64,000 nt of DNA from Streptomyces sp. A 4/2. Lineage in GTDB: Bacteria > Actinomycetota > Actinomycetes > Streptomycetales > Streptomycetaceae. The stretch is taken from assembly GCF_940670765.1 (NCBI RefSeq), contig NZ_CALNVW010000030.1, positions 1 through 64,000 on the forward strand. The letters run 5' to 3'. Positions within the stretch are counted from its first letter, which is position 1. The number at the start of each line of letters is the position of its first letter. Positions 31,379-38,843 of the stretch are shown piece by piece. The notes under the pieces were generated by a model. It was given only the letters and a program-made list of their open reading frames with translations. It made no database searches and had not been told where the DNA came from. A program made the position numbers and the translations under genes.

Positions 31379-32407
31379 ATGAAGGCCCTTGTCAAGCAGC
31401 ATGCCGAGCCGGGCCTGTGGCTCATGGACGTACCGGAGCCGGAGACCGGCCCCGGGGACGTACTGATCAAGGTGAAGCGCACCGGTATCTGCGGCACCGA
31501 CCTCCACATCCGTTCCTGGGACGGCTGGGCGCAGCAGGCCGTGGAGACGCCGCTGATCCTCGGTCACGAGTTCGTCGGTGAGGTCGCCGCGGTCGGCGCC
31601 GATGTGACCGACATCGCGGTCGGCGACCTGGTGAGCGGTGAGGGCCACCTGGTCTGCGGGAAGTGCCGCAACTGTCTCGCGGGCCGCCGTCATCTGTGCC
31701 GCTCCACCGTCGGTCTGGGCGTCGGCCGCAACGGAGCCTTCGCCGAGTACGTCGCGCTGCCCGCGTCGAACGTCTGGGTGCACCGGACGAAGGTCGACCT
31801 GGACGTCGCCGCGATCTTCGACCCGTTCGGCAACGCCGTCCACACCGCGCTCTCCTTCCCGCTGGTCGGCGAGGACGTGCTGATCACCGGCGCGGGCCCG
31901 ATCGGGATCATGGCAGCGGCCGTGGCCAAGCACGCCGGCGCGCGCAACGTCGTCATCACCGACGTCAGCCCGTACCGCCTCGACCTGGCCCGCAAGGCCG
32001 GAGCGACCCTGGCGCTCAATGTCGCGGAGAGCCCCATCGCCGAGGCGCAGCGCGCCCTCGGCCTCCGGGAGGGCTTCGACATCGGCCTGGAGATGTCCGG
32101 GCGGCCCGAGGCCATGCGCGACATGGTGGACAACATGACCCACGGCGGCCGGATCGCCATGCTGGGGCTGCCCGCCGAGGAGTTCGCCGTCGACTGGGCG
32201 AAGATCGTCACCTCGATGATCACCGTCAAGGGCATCTACGGGCGCGAGATGTTCGAGACCTGGTACGCGATGACCGTCCTGCTCGAAGCCGGTCTGGACC
32301 TCTCCCCGGTGATCACCGGAAAGTACGGCTACCAGGACTTCGACGCCGCCTTCGACGAGGCCGCAGGCGGCCACTGCGGCAAGATCATTCTCGACTGGAC
32401 GGTCTGA
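31379..32407 (+). CDS. tdh: L-threonine 3-dehydrogenase
   Basis: A 342-residue zinc-dependent medium-chain dehydrogenase that oxidises L-threonine to 2-amino-3-ketobutyrate with NAD+. Catalytic zinc ligands are C38 (GICGTDLHI) and H63-E64 (LGHEFVGEV). The structural zinc has C93, C96, C99 and C107. A GxGxxG-type nucleotide motif (ITGAGPIGIMAAAVAKHAGA) sits near residue 172. The length and the C-terminal block (TVKGIYGREMFETWYAM) fit TDH specifically. The ATG at 31379 is the family start. The next gene, kbl, performs the following step. Confidence 0.95.
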   Translation: MKALVKQHAEPGLWLMDVPEPETGPGDVLIKVKRTGICGTDLHIRSWDGWAQQAVETPLILGHEFVGEVAAVGADVTDIAVGDLVSGEGHLVCGKCRNCLAGRRHLCRSTVGLGVGRNGAFAEYVALPASNVWVHRTKVDLDVAAIFDPFGNAVHTALSFPLVGEDVLITGAGPIGIMAAAVAKHAGARNVVITDVSPYRLDLARKAGATLALNVAESPIAEAQRALGLREGFDIGLEMSGRPEAMRDMVDNMTHGGRIAMLGLPAEEFAVDWAKIVTSMITVKGIYGREMFETWYAMTVLLEAGLDLSPVITGKYGYQDFDAAFDEAAGGHCGKIILDWTV

Positions 32408-32537
32408 CCCACTCTGCTGGACGGCCGGCCCACCTCTTCCGGACGGGCCGGCCCCACCTCTTCGAAGTACGGTCCGGCCCACCCCTCCGGACGGTCCGGC
32501 CACCCCTTCTGAACGGTCTGCCCCACCCCTTTAGGAG
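32401..32537 (+). repeat. Degenerate 22-bp tandem repeats between tdh and kbl
   Basis: Six units can be aligned: 32401-32422, 32423-32444, 32445-32470 (26 bp), 32471-32492, 32493-32514 and 32515-32537. The consensus is about GGTCCGGCCCACCCCTCCGGAC. The first unit contains the tdh stop and the last merges with the kbl ribosome site (TTTAGGAG). The whole intercistronic gap is thus made of this repeat. It is C-rich on the mRNA strand and has little self-pairing beyond CCGG. Confidence 0.8.
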
Positions 32538-32543
32538 CCCTTG

Positions 32544-33725
32544 ATGTACGAGTCCGTCCGCGACGGTCTGCGCGCCACCCTCGACGAGATCCGCGACGCC
32601 GGTCTCTTCAAGCCGGAGCGCGTCATCTCCACCCCGCAGAGCGCGTCCGTCGGCGTCGCCTCCGGCGAGGTGCTGAACTTCTGCGCCAACAACTACCTCG
32701 GCCTCGCCGACCACCCCGACGTCGTCGCCGCGGCGAAGGACGCGCTCGACCGCTGGGGCTACGGCATGGCGTCCGTGCGCTTCATCTGCGGCACCCAGGA
32801 CGTCCACAAGGAGCTGGAGCAGCGCCTCGCGGCCTTCCTCGGCCAGGAGGACACGATCCTCTACTCCTCGTGCTTCGACGCCAACGGCGGTGTCTTCGAG
32901 ACCCTCCTCGGCGCCGAGGACGCGGTCATCTCGGACGCCCTCAACCACGCGTCCATCATCGACGGCATCCGCCTCTCCAAGGCCCGCCGCCACCGCTACG
33001 CCAACCGCGACCTCGCGGACCTGGAACAGCAGCTCAAGGACACCCAGGACGCCCGCCGCCGCCTCATCGTCACCGACGGTGTCTTCTCGATGGACGGCTA
33101 CATCGCCCCGCTCGCCGAGATCTGCGATCTGGCCGACCGCTACGACGCGATGGTCATGGTCGACGACTCGCACGCCGTCGGCTTCGTCGGCGCCGGCGGC
33201 CGTGGCACCCCCGAGCTGCACGGCGTGATGGACCGCGTCGACATCATCACCGGCACCCTCGGCAAGGCGCTCGGCGGTGCGTCCGGCGGCTATGTCGCGG
33301 CCCGCGCCGAGATCGTCGCCCTGCTGCGCCAGCGCTCGCGCCCGTACCTCTTCTCGAACTCCCTCGCGCCGGTGATCGCCGCCGCCTCGCTGAAGGTCCT
33401 CGACCTGATCGAGTCCGCGGGTGAGCTGCGGGAGCGTCTCGACGCGAACACGCGCCTCTTCCGCACGAAGATGACCGAGGCCGGTTTCGAGATCCTGCCC
33501 GGCGAGCACGCCATCGCGCCCGTCATGATCGGCGACGCCGCGGAGGCCGGCCGGATGGCCGAGCTGCTCCTGGAGCGCGGGGTGTACGTCATCGGGTTCT
33601 CGTACCCGGTGGTGCCCATGGGCAAGGCCCGGATCCGGGTCCAGCTGTCCGCCGCGCACTCCACGGCCGACGTGGAGCGGGCCGTGGCCGCGTTCGTCGA
33701 CGCACGGGCGACAATGGCAGGGTGA
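32544..33725 (+). CDS. kbl: Glycine C-acetyltransferase (2-amino-3-ketobutyrate CoA ligase)
   Basis: A 393-residue PLP enzyme of the alpha-oxoamine synthase family that cleaves 2-amino-3-ketobutyrate with CoA to glycine and acetyl-CoA. Motifs: FCANNYLGLADHP near residue 47, SSCFDANGG near 108, VMVDDSHAVGF near 204 and the PLP lysine K241 in TGTLGKALGGASGG. Length equals the E. coli enzyme to within a few residues. The ATG at 32544 has AGGAG seven bases upstream (a TTG three bases earlier is less likely). Together with tdh it degrades threonine to glycine. The stop overlaps the lysR start (GTGA). Confidence 0.95.
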   Translation: MYESVRDGLRATLDEIRDAGLFKPERVISTPQSASVGVASGEVLNFCANNYLGLADHPDVVAAAKDALDRWGYGMASVRFICGTQDVHKELEQRLAAFLGQEDTILYSSCFDANGGVFETLLGAEDAVISDALNHASIIDGIRLSKARRHRYANRDLADLEQQLKDTQDARRRLIVTDGVFSMDGYIAPLAEICDLADRYDAMVMVDDSHAVGFVGAGGRGTPELHGVMDRVDIITGTLGKALGGASGGYVAARAEIVALLRQRSRPYLFSNSLAPVIAAASLKVLDLIESAGELRERLDANTRLFRTKMTEAGFEILPGEHAIAPVMIGDAAEAGRMAELLLERGVYVIGFSYPVVPMGKARIRVQLSAAHSTADVERAVAAFVDARATMAG

Positions 33726-34636
33726 TCGACCCTCGCCGCCTGCGCATTCTGCGGGCCGTGGCGGACCACCGAACGGTGACCGCCGCGGCCGCAGCGCTCT
33801 ATCTGACCCCCTCGGCCGTCTCCCAGCAGCTCGCCGCGCTGGAACAGGAGACCGGACACTCCCTGCTGACCCGCAGCGGAAGAGGGGTGCGGCTGACGGC
33901 CGCCGGTGAGATCCTGCTCACCCACGCGCACGCCGTGCTCGCCCAGCTGGAGCGTGCCGAGGCGGAGCTCGCGGCGTACGCGGGCGGCGCGTCCGGCGAG
34001 GTCACCGTCGCGGCCTTCGCGACGGGCATCGCCGAGGTGCTCGCCCCGGCGATCCGCGACCTGGCGGACCGCAGCCCCGGCATCCGGGTCCGGGTACGGG
34101 ACTCCGAGGGCGACGAGAGCCTGACTCTGGTGCTGGACGGCGAGGCGGATCTGGCCCTGGCCGTCGAGTACCGCGGCGCCCCCCGGGAGGACGACCGCCG
34201 GCTGGCCCGCGTGCCGCTGTACGCCGAGCCCTTCGACGCCGTACTGCACGCCTCGCACCCCCTCGCCCAGGCCCCGCACGTCGAGCTCGCCGAGCTCGCG
34301 ACGAGCGACTGGATCGGCCCGTATCCGGGCAACCCGTGCCACGACGTGATGCTGCTCGCCTGCGAACTCGCCGGGTTCGAGCCGAGACTGATCCACTCGT
34401 CGGACGACTTCCACGCCGTGGTGGCCCTGGCCGGGGCGGGCGCCGGAGTGGCCCTCGTGCCGCGCTCGGCGCTGCGCGGGATGGAGCTGAAGGACACGGT
34501 CGTACGTCCGGTGGCCGGCCCTGCGGCGACCCGCAAGGTCTTCGCCGCCGTACGCCGGGGAGCCGAACAGCACCCGCTGCTGCGGCCGTTGCTGGAGGCA
34601 CTGGCCGAAGCGGCAGCCGGGCTGACCACCGGCTGA
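33722..34636 (+). CDS. LysR-family regulator
   Basis: A 304-residue LysR regulator. The helix-turn-helix is at residues 3-62 (LRILRAVADHRTVTAAAAAL, SAVSQQLAALEQETG), and the substrate-binding domain (about 90-290) includes EADLALAVEY and AGAGVALVPRSAL. It starts at a GTG overlapping the kbl stop, so it is the third gene of the tdh operon, which is unusual for LysR proteins that normally face their target divergently. Regulation of threonine/glycine breakdown is a likely role, but an operator upstream of tdh could not be identified by eye. Confidence 0.9.
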   Translation: MIDPRRLRILRAVADHRTVTAAAAALYLTPSAVSQQLAALEQETGHSLLTRSGRGVRLTAAGEILLTHAHAVLAQLERAEAELAAYAGGASGEVTVAAFATGIAEVLAPAIRDLADRSPGIRVRVRDSEGDESLTLVLDGEADLALAVEYRGAPREDDRRLARVPLYAEPFDAVLHASHPLAQAPHVELAELATSDWIGPYPGNPCHDVMLLACELAGFEPRLIHSSDDFHAVVALAGAGAGVALVPRSALRGMELKDTVVRPVAGPAATRKVFAAVRRGAEQHPLLRPLLEALAEAAAGLTTG

Positions 34637-34739
34637 ACCGCCGGGCTGCTGGGCTGCCGGACCGCCGGACCGCCGGACCGCTGGGCTGCCGGGCTGCTGG
34701 ATTTCCCGCGCCGCCGCGCCGCCGTACTGCCGGGCAGAT

Positions 34740-34757
34740 TTGCGAAAACTTGCGCAA
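34740..34757. promoter_or_regulatory. LacI-type operator-like site downstream of lacI
   Basis: TTGCGAAAACTTGCGCAA differs at only two central positions from the 18-bp site at 35855-35872 upstream of the same lacI gene. It lies 30 bp past the lacI stop, in the 150-bp gap after lysR. The rest of that gap has short CCGGACCG-type and AACCGC-type microrepeats and no gene. Confidence 0.6.
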
Positions 34758-34786
34758 CCGTAACCGCAATCGCAACCGCAACCCTG

Positions 34787-35794
34787 CTACCGGGGCGCCG
34801 TGCTTTCCCGGACGATCAGCTCGGTGGCGACCTCGGCCCGGGTGGTCTCCGGCCGTTCCCCGGCGAGCAGTTGGAGGACCATGCGCGCCGCCAGCGCCGT
34901 CATCTCGGCGAGCGGGGTGCGGACCGTCGTCAGCCGGGGCGTCACCCAGTCGGCGAACGGCAGGTCGTCGAAGCCGACCACGCTGACGTCCTCGGGGATG
35001 CGCAGCCCCAGGGTGGCAGCCGCCCGGTAGGTGCCCAGCGCCTGGTGGTCACTGCCCGCGAAGATGGCGGTCGGCCGGTCGGGGAGCTGGAGCAGTTCCA
35101 GGGCGTGCCGGTGCGCCAGACCGTGGGTGAAGTCCCCGTACCGCACCAGCTCCCCGTCGTACGGCAGGCCCGCCTCGTCCAGCGCCGAGCGGTATCCGTC
35201 GACCCTGGCGCGCGAGGTCAGACGACGTGCGGGCCCGCTGATGACCGCGACGCGGCGGTGGCCCAGTTCGACCAGATGGCGCGTCGCGGCAAGCCCGCCG
35301 GGCCAGTTGGTGGCGCCCACCCACGGCACCCCCGGCGCCGGTTCGTCGATCGGTGCGACCAGGGCGAAGGGGATGCCGAGGCGGCGCAGCTCCTCGTGCT
35401 GGGCGGTGGTGAGTTCGGGCACGACCAGGATCGCGCCGCGGGTGGGCCGGGTGGCGAGGGAGTCCAGCCACTGGCGGGCACGCTTCGTACGCCCGTGGGT
35501 GGCCGAGACGACCATCCCCATCCCCACCCCGTGCAGCGCTTCCTCCGCACCCCGGATCAGCTCGACCGCCCAGGGGCTGTCCAGTTCGTTGATGACGAAG
35601 TCGATCAGCCCGCCGCGCAGCGGTGCGGGATCCGTGGGCCGGTGCCGCTCGCTGTATCCGTGCTGCTCAAGAAGCCGTTGGATCCTGGCCCGCGTCGTGG
35701 AGGACACATCCGACCTGTGATGCAGCACTTTGGAGACCGTGGAGACCGATACACCTGCCTCTTTCGCGATTCCCGCCAAGGTGCTCCGTGGCAT
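34787..35794 (-). CDS. LacI-family regulator
   Basis: A 335-residue LacI regulator from the ATG at 35794; an in-frame start eight codons upstream (35818) is possible. The DNA-binding helices are STLAGIAKEAGVSVSTVSKV near the N-terminus, followed by a periplasmic-binding-like domain (GGLIDFVINELDSPWAVEL, LVELGHRRVAVISGPA, DVSVVGFDDLPFADWVTPRL). It presumably represses genes for uptake and breakdown of a sugar. A 22-bp inverted repeat just upstream and its near copy just downstream are likely operators. The divergent neighbour is a secreted beta-helix carbohydrate-active protein. Confidence 0.92.
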   Translation of the reverse strand: MPRSTLAGIAKEAGVSVSTVSKVLHHRSDVSSTTRARIQRLLEQHGYSERHRPTDPAPLRGGLIDFVINELDSPWAVELIRGAEEALHGVGMGMVVSATHGRTKRARQWLDSLATRPTRGAILVVPELTTAQHEELRRLGIPFALVAPIDEPAPGVPWVGATNWPGGLAATRHLVELGHRRVAVISGPARRLTSRARVDGYRSALDEAGLPYDGELVRYGDFTHGLAHRHALELLQLPDRPTAIFAGSDHQALGTYRAAATLGLRIPEDVSVVGFDDLPFADWVTPRLTTVRTPLAEMTALAARMVLQLLAGERPETTRAEVATELIVRESTAPR

Positions 35795-35852
35795 TCCTTC
35801 CCCAACCGTTGACCTCATCCGATGTTTCTCCTACGTTTCGACTCGATCCCGG

Positions 35853-35874
35853 TGTTGCGAAAACTATCGCAACA
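35853..35874. promoter_or_regulatory. LacI-type operator
   Basis: TGTTGCGA (35853-35860) and TCGCAACA (35867-35874) form a perfect 8-bp inverted repeat around AAACTA. The site lies about 60 bp upstream of the lacI start and about 30 bp before the small lipoprotein ORF, so it could control both directions. Its central 18 bp recur almost exactly at 34740-34757. Confidence 0.7.
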
Positions 35875-35902
35875 TCAACTCCCGGCACAGAGACGGTCTT
35901 TG

Positions 35903-36028
35903 ATGAAGCGACGGGTTCCCGGGGCGGCGGCGGTCGCGGTGTGCGGTGCGCAGCTGCTCACTTCCTGTGGTTCCGGTGCCTGCCGGGCACCGACGTCCTC
36001 GCCCGCCGTACCGCCCTTCCCCTGCTGA
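35903..36028 (+). pseudogene. Truncated lipoprotein start, possible remnant
   Basis: The ORF encodes 41 residues: a basic start (MKRRV), a hydrophobic stretch and a lipobox (LLTSCGSG, lipid Cys at 22), then CRAPTSSPAVPPFPC and a stop. This is the usual opening of a sugar-binding lipoprotein of an ABC transporter, but nothing further of that family follows. It sits just downstream of the LacI operator, where a sugar-binding protein gene would be expected. It could be the remains of a deleted transporter operon or a genuine tiny lipoprotein. The ribosome site is weak. Confidence 0.4.
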
Positions 36029-36071
36029 CCACCCCGCTCCCGCCCGCACCACCGAAGACCGGAGGCCATGC

Positions 36072-38756
36072 GTGAGAGTCCCGTACCGATCGATTTCCCT
36101 GGTGACCGCAGCAGCGGCGGCCCTGTTCGCGCTGCCGGGAGCCGCATCGGCCCACGACAGCGCGGGGCGCACGTACGAGGTCGCGACCTGGGGGTCCGAC
36201 CACGCCCCGGGGACGTCCCGGAAGCCGCTGCGTACCGTCGCCCGCTGCGCCGAACTGGTGAAGCCGGGAGACACCTGCCTGGTCCACCACGGAACGTACC
36301 GCGAACAGGTCACCCCGCCTTCCGGCCGCAAGGGCGCGCCGATCACCTTCGCCGCGTACGGCGACGGGACCGTCACCGTCGACGGAACCGACGTCGTCAC
36401 CGGGTGGAAGGACGCGGGCGGCGGCCTTGTCGCCGCCGACACCGCCCTGCCGCTCGACCCGACGGAGAACGCCCTGTTCCTCGACGGCGGCCGGGCGATG
36501 GAGGGCCGCTGGCCCAACTCCGGCTCCGATCCGCTCGATCCGTCCTGGGCGGTCGCCGAGAAGACCTCCACCGACCAGCACATCGACGACCCCGCCCTGC
36601 CCGCAGGGGACTTCACCGGAGCGACGGTCCATCTCTGGGCCGGGTCCAACCCCTGGAGCCAGCAGACCGGCACCGTCACCGCCACGACAGCCGGAGCCCT
36701 GGACTTCAAGGGCGGCAACAACCGCTGTGCACCGCTCTGCATGGGTGACCAGAACTACCGCAACTACTACCTGGTGGGCGCCAAGGCCACCCTCGACCAG
36801 CCGGGGGAGTGGTACTACGACAAGGCCGCCGAGCGCCTCTACCTGGTACCGCCGAAGGGCGGCATCGGCGGGCACACCGTCACGGCGAAGCACCGCAGTT
36901 GGGGCGTCGACCTCTCGGGCAGCTCGTACGTCACGGTGCGCGGCCTCGACCTCTGGGGTACCTCGCTCCGCACCGGCAAGGACTCGACCGGCGACCTGGT
37001 CGAGGGGATGCGCGCCCAGTACGTCTCCGAGTTCTCCACGCTTCCGATGCCCGCCGACGACGAACTGTCCATCCCGCCCACCGAGGGCAACATCGTCGAC
37101 TCGCAGGTCCTCCACTCGGGGGTGCAGATCCTCGGCACCGGCAACACCCTGCGCGACAGCGAGATCGGCTACTCGGCCGGTACCGGCGTCCTGGTGCGCG
37201 GCAGTGGCAACACCGTCACCAACTCCCTGATCCACGACGTCGGCTGGATGGGCAGCTACACCCCCGGCATCGAGATCAACGGCAGTGGCCAGACGGTCAC
37301 GCACAACACCGTGCGCCGCACCGGACGGGGCAGCATCGACGTGTCGTGGCAGCTCAACGGCGTCCCGTTCCACGACAACCGCATCGCGTACAACGACCTC
37401 TCCGAGGCGATGCGCACCTCCCGCGACGGCAGCCCCTTCTACGTGTGCTGCAACCTGGACGCATCCGGTTCGAGCGTCGACCACAACACCGTCCATGACG
37501 CGGACGGCCAGGTGGGCTACTACATCGACAACTCGTCCGGCCACTTCCTGCTGCACCACGACGTGGCGTACAACACGGGCACCCGCGGCACGTTCTTCAA
37601 CGGGCACAGCGATGTGAGCCTCGGCAACCAGGACCACAACTCCTCGTACGGGCCCGGCATCTCGACCGCGGCGGTCCGCCTGAGCGGCGCGACCGACGCG
37701 ACCGGCACGTACGTCAGCAACGATGTGGCGCTGACACCGTTCGAGATCTCCGGGCCGGGTGACCCGGCCCCCGTCGTCCGCGACAACCTGCTGCCGCCCA
37801 CCGACCCGCGCTACACCGACGCCCGGAACGGCGAACTCTGGCTGCGCGCCGGGTCCCCCGCGATCGACGCGGGGGAGACGGTCGACGGAGTGACCACCGG
37901 CGTCCGCGGCGCGGCTCCCGACCAGGGGGCGTACGAGTACGGCGCGCCGATCTGGTCGAGCGGCTGTACGCTGCCGGGCTGCTCGTCCAGGGTCCGCAAC
38001 GACGGCTGGAAGGCGACGGCTTCGGACGGCAGCGACGCCACCGCGGCCGTGGACGGTGACCAGGGCACCCAGTGGAAGGCCGGCACGGCGCAGACGCCCG
38101 GCCAGTACCTCACCCTCGACCTCGGCACACCGAAGAGCGTCAGCCGCCTCGCGCTCGACGCGGGGCTGGACGCCACCGGCCACCCGCACGGCTTCACGGT
38201 CTCGACCAGCGGCGACGGCAGGACCTGGGGCGCCCCCGTGGCCCGCGTCGGTGGCCGCTCCTTCACCCAGGACGCGGTCTTCCCGCAGGCCACCGTCCGC
38301 TACCTCCGTATCGAGCTGACGGCGGCGGGCGACACGCCCTGGGCCGTCGACGAGATCAGGCTCTACGCGGACGGCCCGGACGCGGCGTCCACACTCCAGG
38401 CCGAACAGGCCGGTGTGATCAAGGGAGTTGAACGTGGCGATGCGGCCACCGGAGTGCTCGGCCCGGGGGACCTGATCGGCTTCCACCAGGTCCGGTTCGG
38501 TGCCGGAGCGAACCGTCTGACGGTGCGCCTCGCCTCCACCGGCTGCGGCCGGGGCTGCTCGCTCCAGCTGCGGCTGGACGGCCCGCACGGCCGGCTCGCG
38601 GGCGCGCTGCCGGTACGCGACACCGGCGGCTCCGACACCTGGCAGGAGCAGTCCGTGACACTGCCCCATGCGGTCACCGGGACGCACGACCTCTACCTCG
38701 TGGCCTCCGGCGGCCACCGGGTGGCCGCTCTCGACTGGCTGACCGTGCGCGACTGA
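36072..38756 (+). CDS. Secreted right-handed beta-helix protein with discoidin domain
   Basis: The start is a GTG at 36072 with GGAGG seven bases upstream; the 894-residue product begins with a Sec signal peptide (cleavage near ASA-HD, about residue 27). A DUF1565-like opening (CAELVKPGDTCLVHHGTYRE) leads into a parallel beta-helix of about 550 residues with Asn-rich turns (LGTGNTLRDSEIGYSAGTGV, VRGSGNTVTNSLIHDVGWMG). At about 640-780 lies an F5/8-type C (discoidin) domain (GWKATASDGSDATAAVDGDQ, then YLRIELTA), and the C-terminus resembles a beta-sandwich carbohydrate-binding module. Such proteins are polysaccharide lyases or hydrolases. I cannot name the substrate. It is likely controlled by the divergent LacI protein. 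Confidence 0.82.
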   Translation: MRVPYRSISLVTAAAAALFALPGAASAHDSAGRTYEVATWGSDHAPGTSRKPLRTVARCAELVKPGDTCLVHHGTYREQVTPPSGRKGAPITFAAYGDGTVTVDGTDVVTGWKDAGGGLVAADTALPLDPTENALFLDGGRAMEGRWPNSGSDPLDPSWAVAEKTSTDQHIDDPALPAGDFTGATVHLWAGSNPWSQQTGTVTATTAGALDFKGGNNRCAPLCMGDQNYRNYYLVGAKATLDQPGEWYYDKAAERLYLVPPKGGIGGHTVTAKHRSWGVDLSGSSYVTVRGLDLWGTSLRTGKDSTGDLVEGMRAQYVSEFSTLPMPADDELSIPPTEGNIVDSQVLHSGVQILGTGNTLRDSEIGYSAGTGVLVRGSGNTVTNSLIHDVGWMGSYTPGIEINGSGQTVTHNTVRRTGRGSIDVSWQLNGVPFHDNRIAYNDLSEAMRTSRDGSPFYVCCNLDASGSSVDHNTVHDADGQVGYYIDNSSGHFLLHHDVAYNTGTRGTFFNGHSDVSLGNQDHNSSYGPGISTAAVRLSGATDATGTYVSNDVALTPFEISGPGDPAPVVRDNLLPPTDPRYTDARNGELWLRAGSPAIDAGETVDGVTTGVRGAAPDQGAYEYGAPIWSSGCTLPGCSSRVRNDGWKATASDGSDATAAVDGDQGTQWKAGTAQTPGQYLTLDLGTPKSVSRLALDAGLDATGHPHGFTVSTSGDGRTWGAPVARVGGRSFTQDAVFPQATVRYLRIELTAAGDTPWAVDEIRLYADGPDAASTLQAEQAGVIKGVERGDAATGVLGPGDLIGFHQVRFGAGANRLTVRLASTGCGRGCSLQLRLDGPHGRLAGALPVRDTGGSDTWQEQSVTLPHAVTGTHDLYLVASGGHRVAALDWLTVRD

Positions 38757-38774
38757 CGCCGGTCACCGACGCCC

Positions 38775-38813
38775 GGACCGGCACACCGCCGTCTGCCGGC
38801 GGTGTGCCGGTCC
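38775..38813. terminator. Bidirectional terminator hairpin
   Basis: GGACCGGCACACCGCCG pairs perfectly with CGGCGGTGTGCCGGTCC, a 17-bp stem with a 5-base loop. It sits between the convergent beta-helix and beta-galactosidase genes, 18 and 30 bp from their stops. Confidence 0.85.
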
Positions 38814-38843
38814 GTTGCGCGTCACCGGCCGGGCACCGGTTGC

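Noticed and set aside
35958..38717. 919-codon open frame antisense to the beta-helix gene
   Set aside because: The sense strand has a signal peptide and domain structure; the antisense product is Arg/Val/Gly-rich without motifs.
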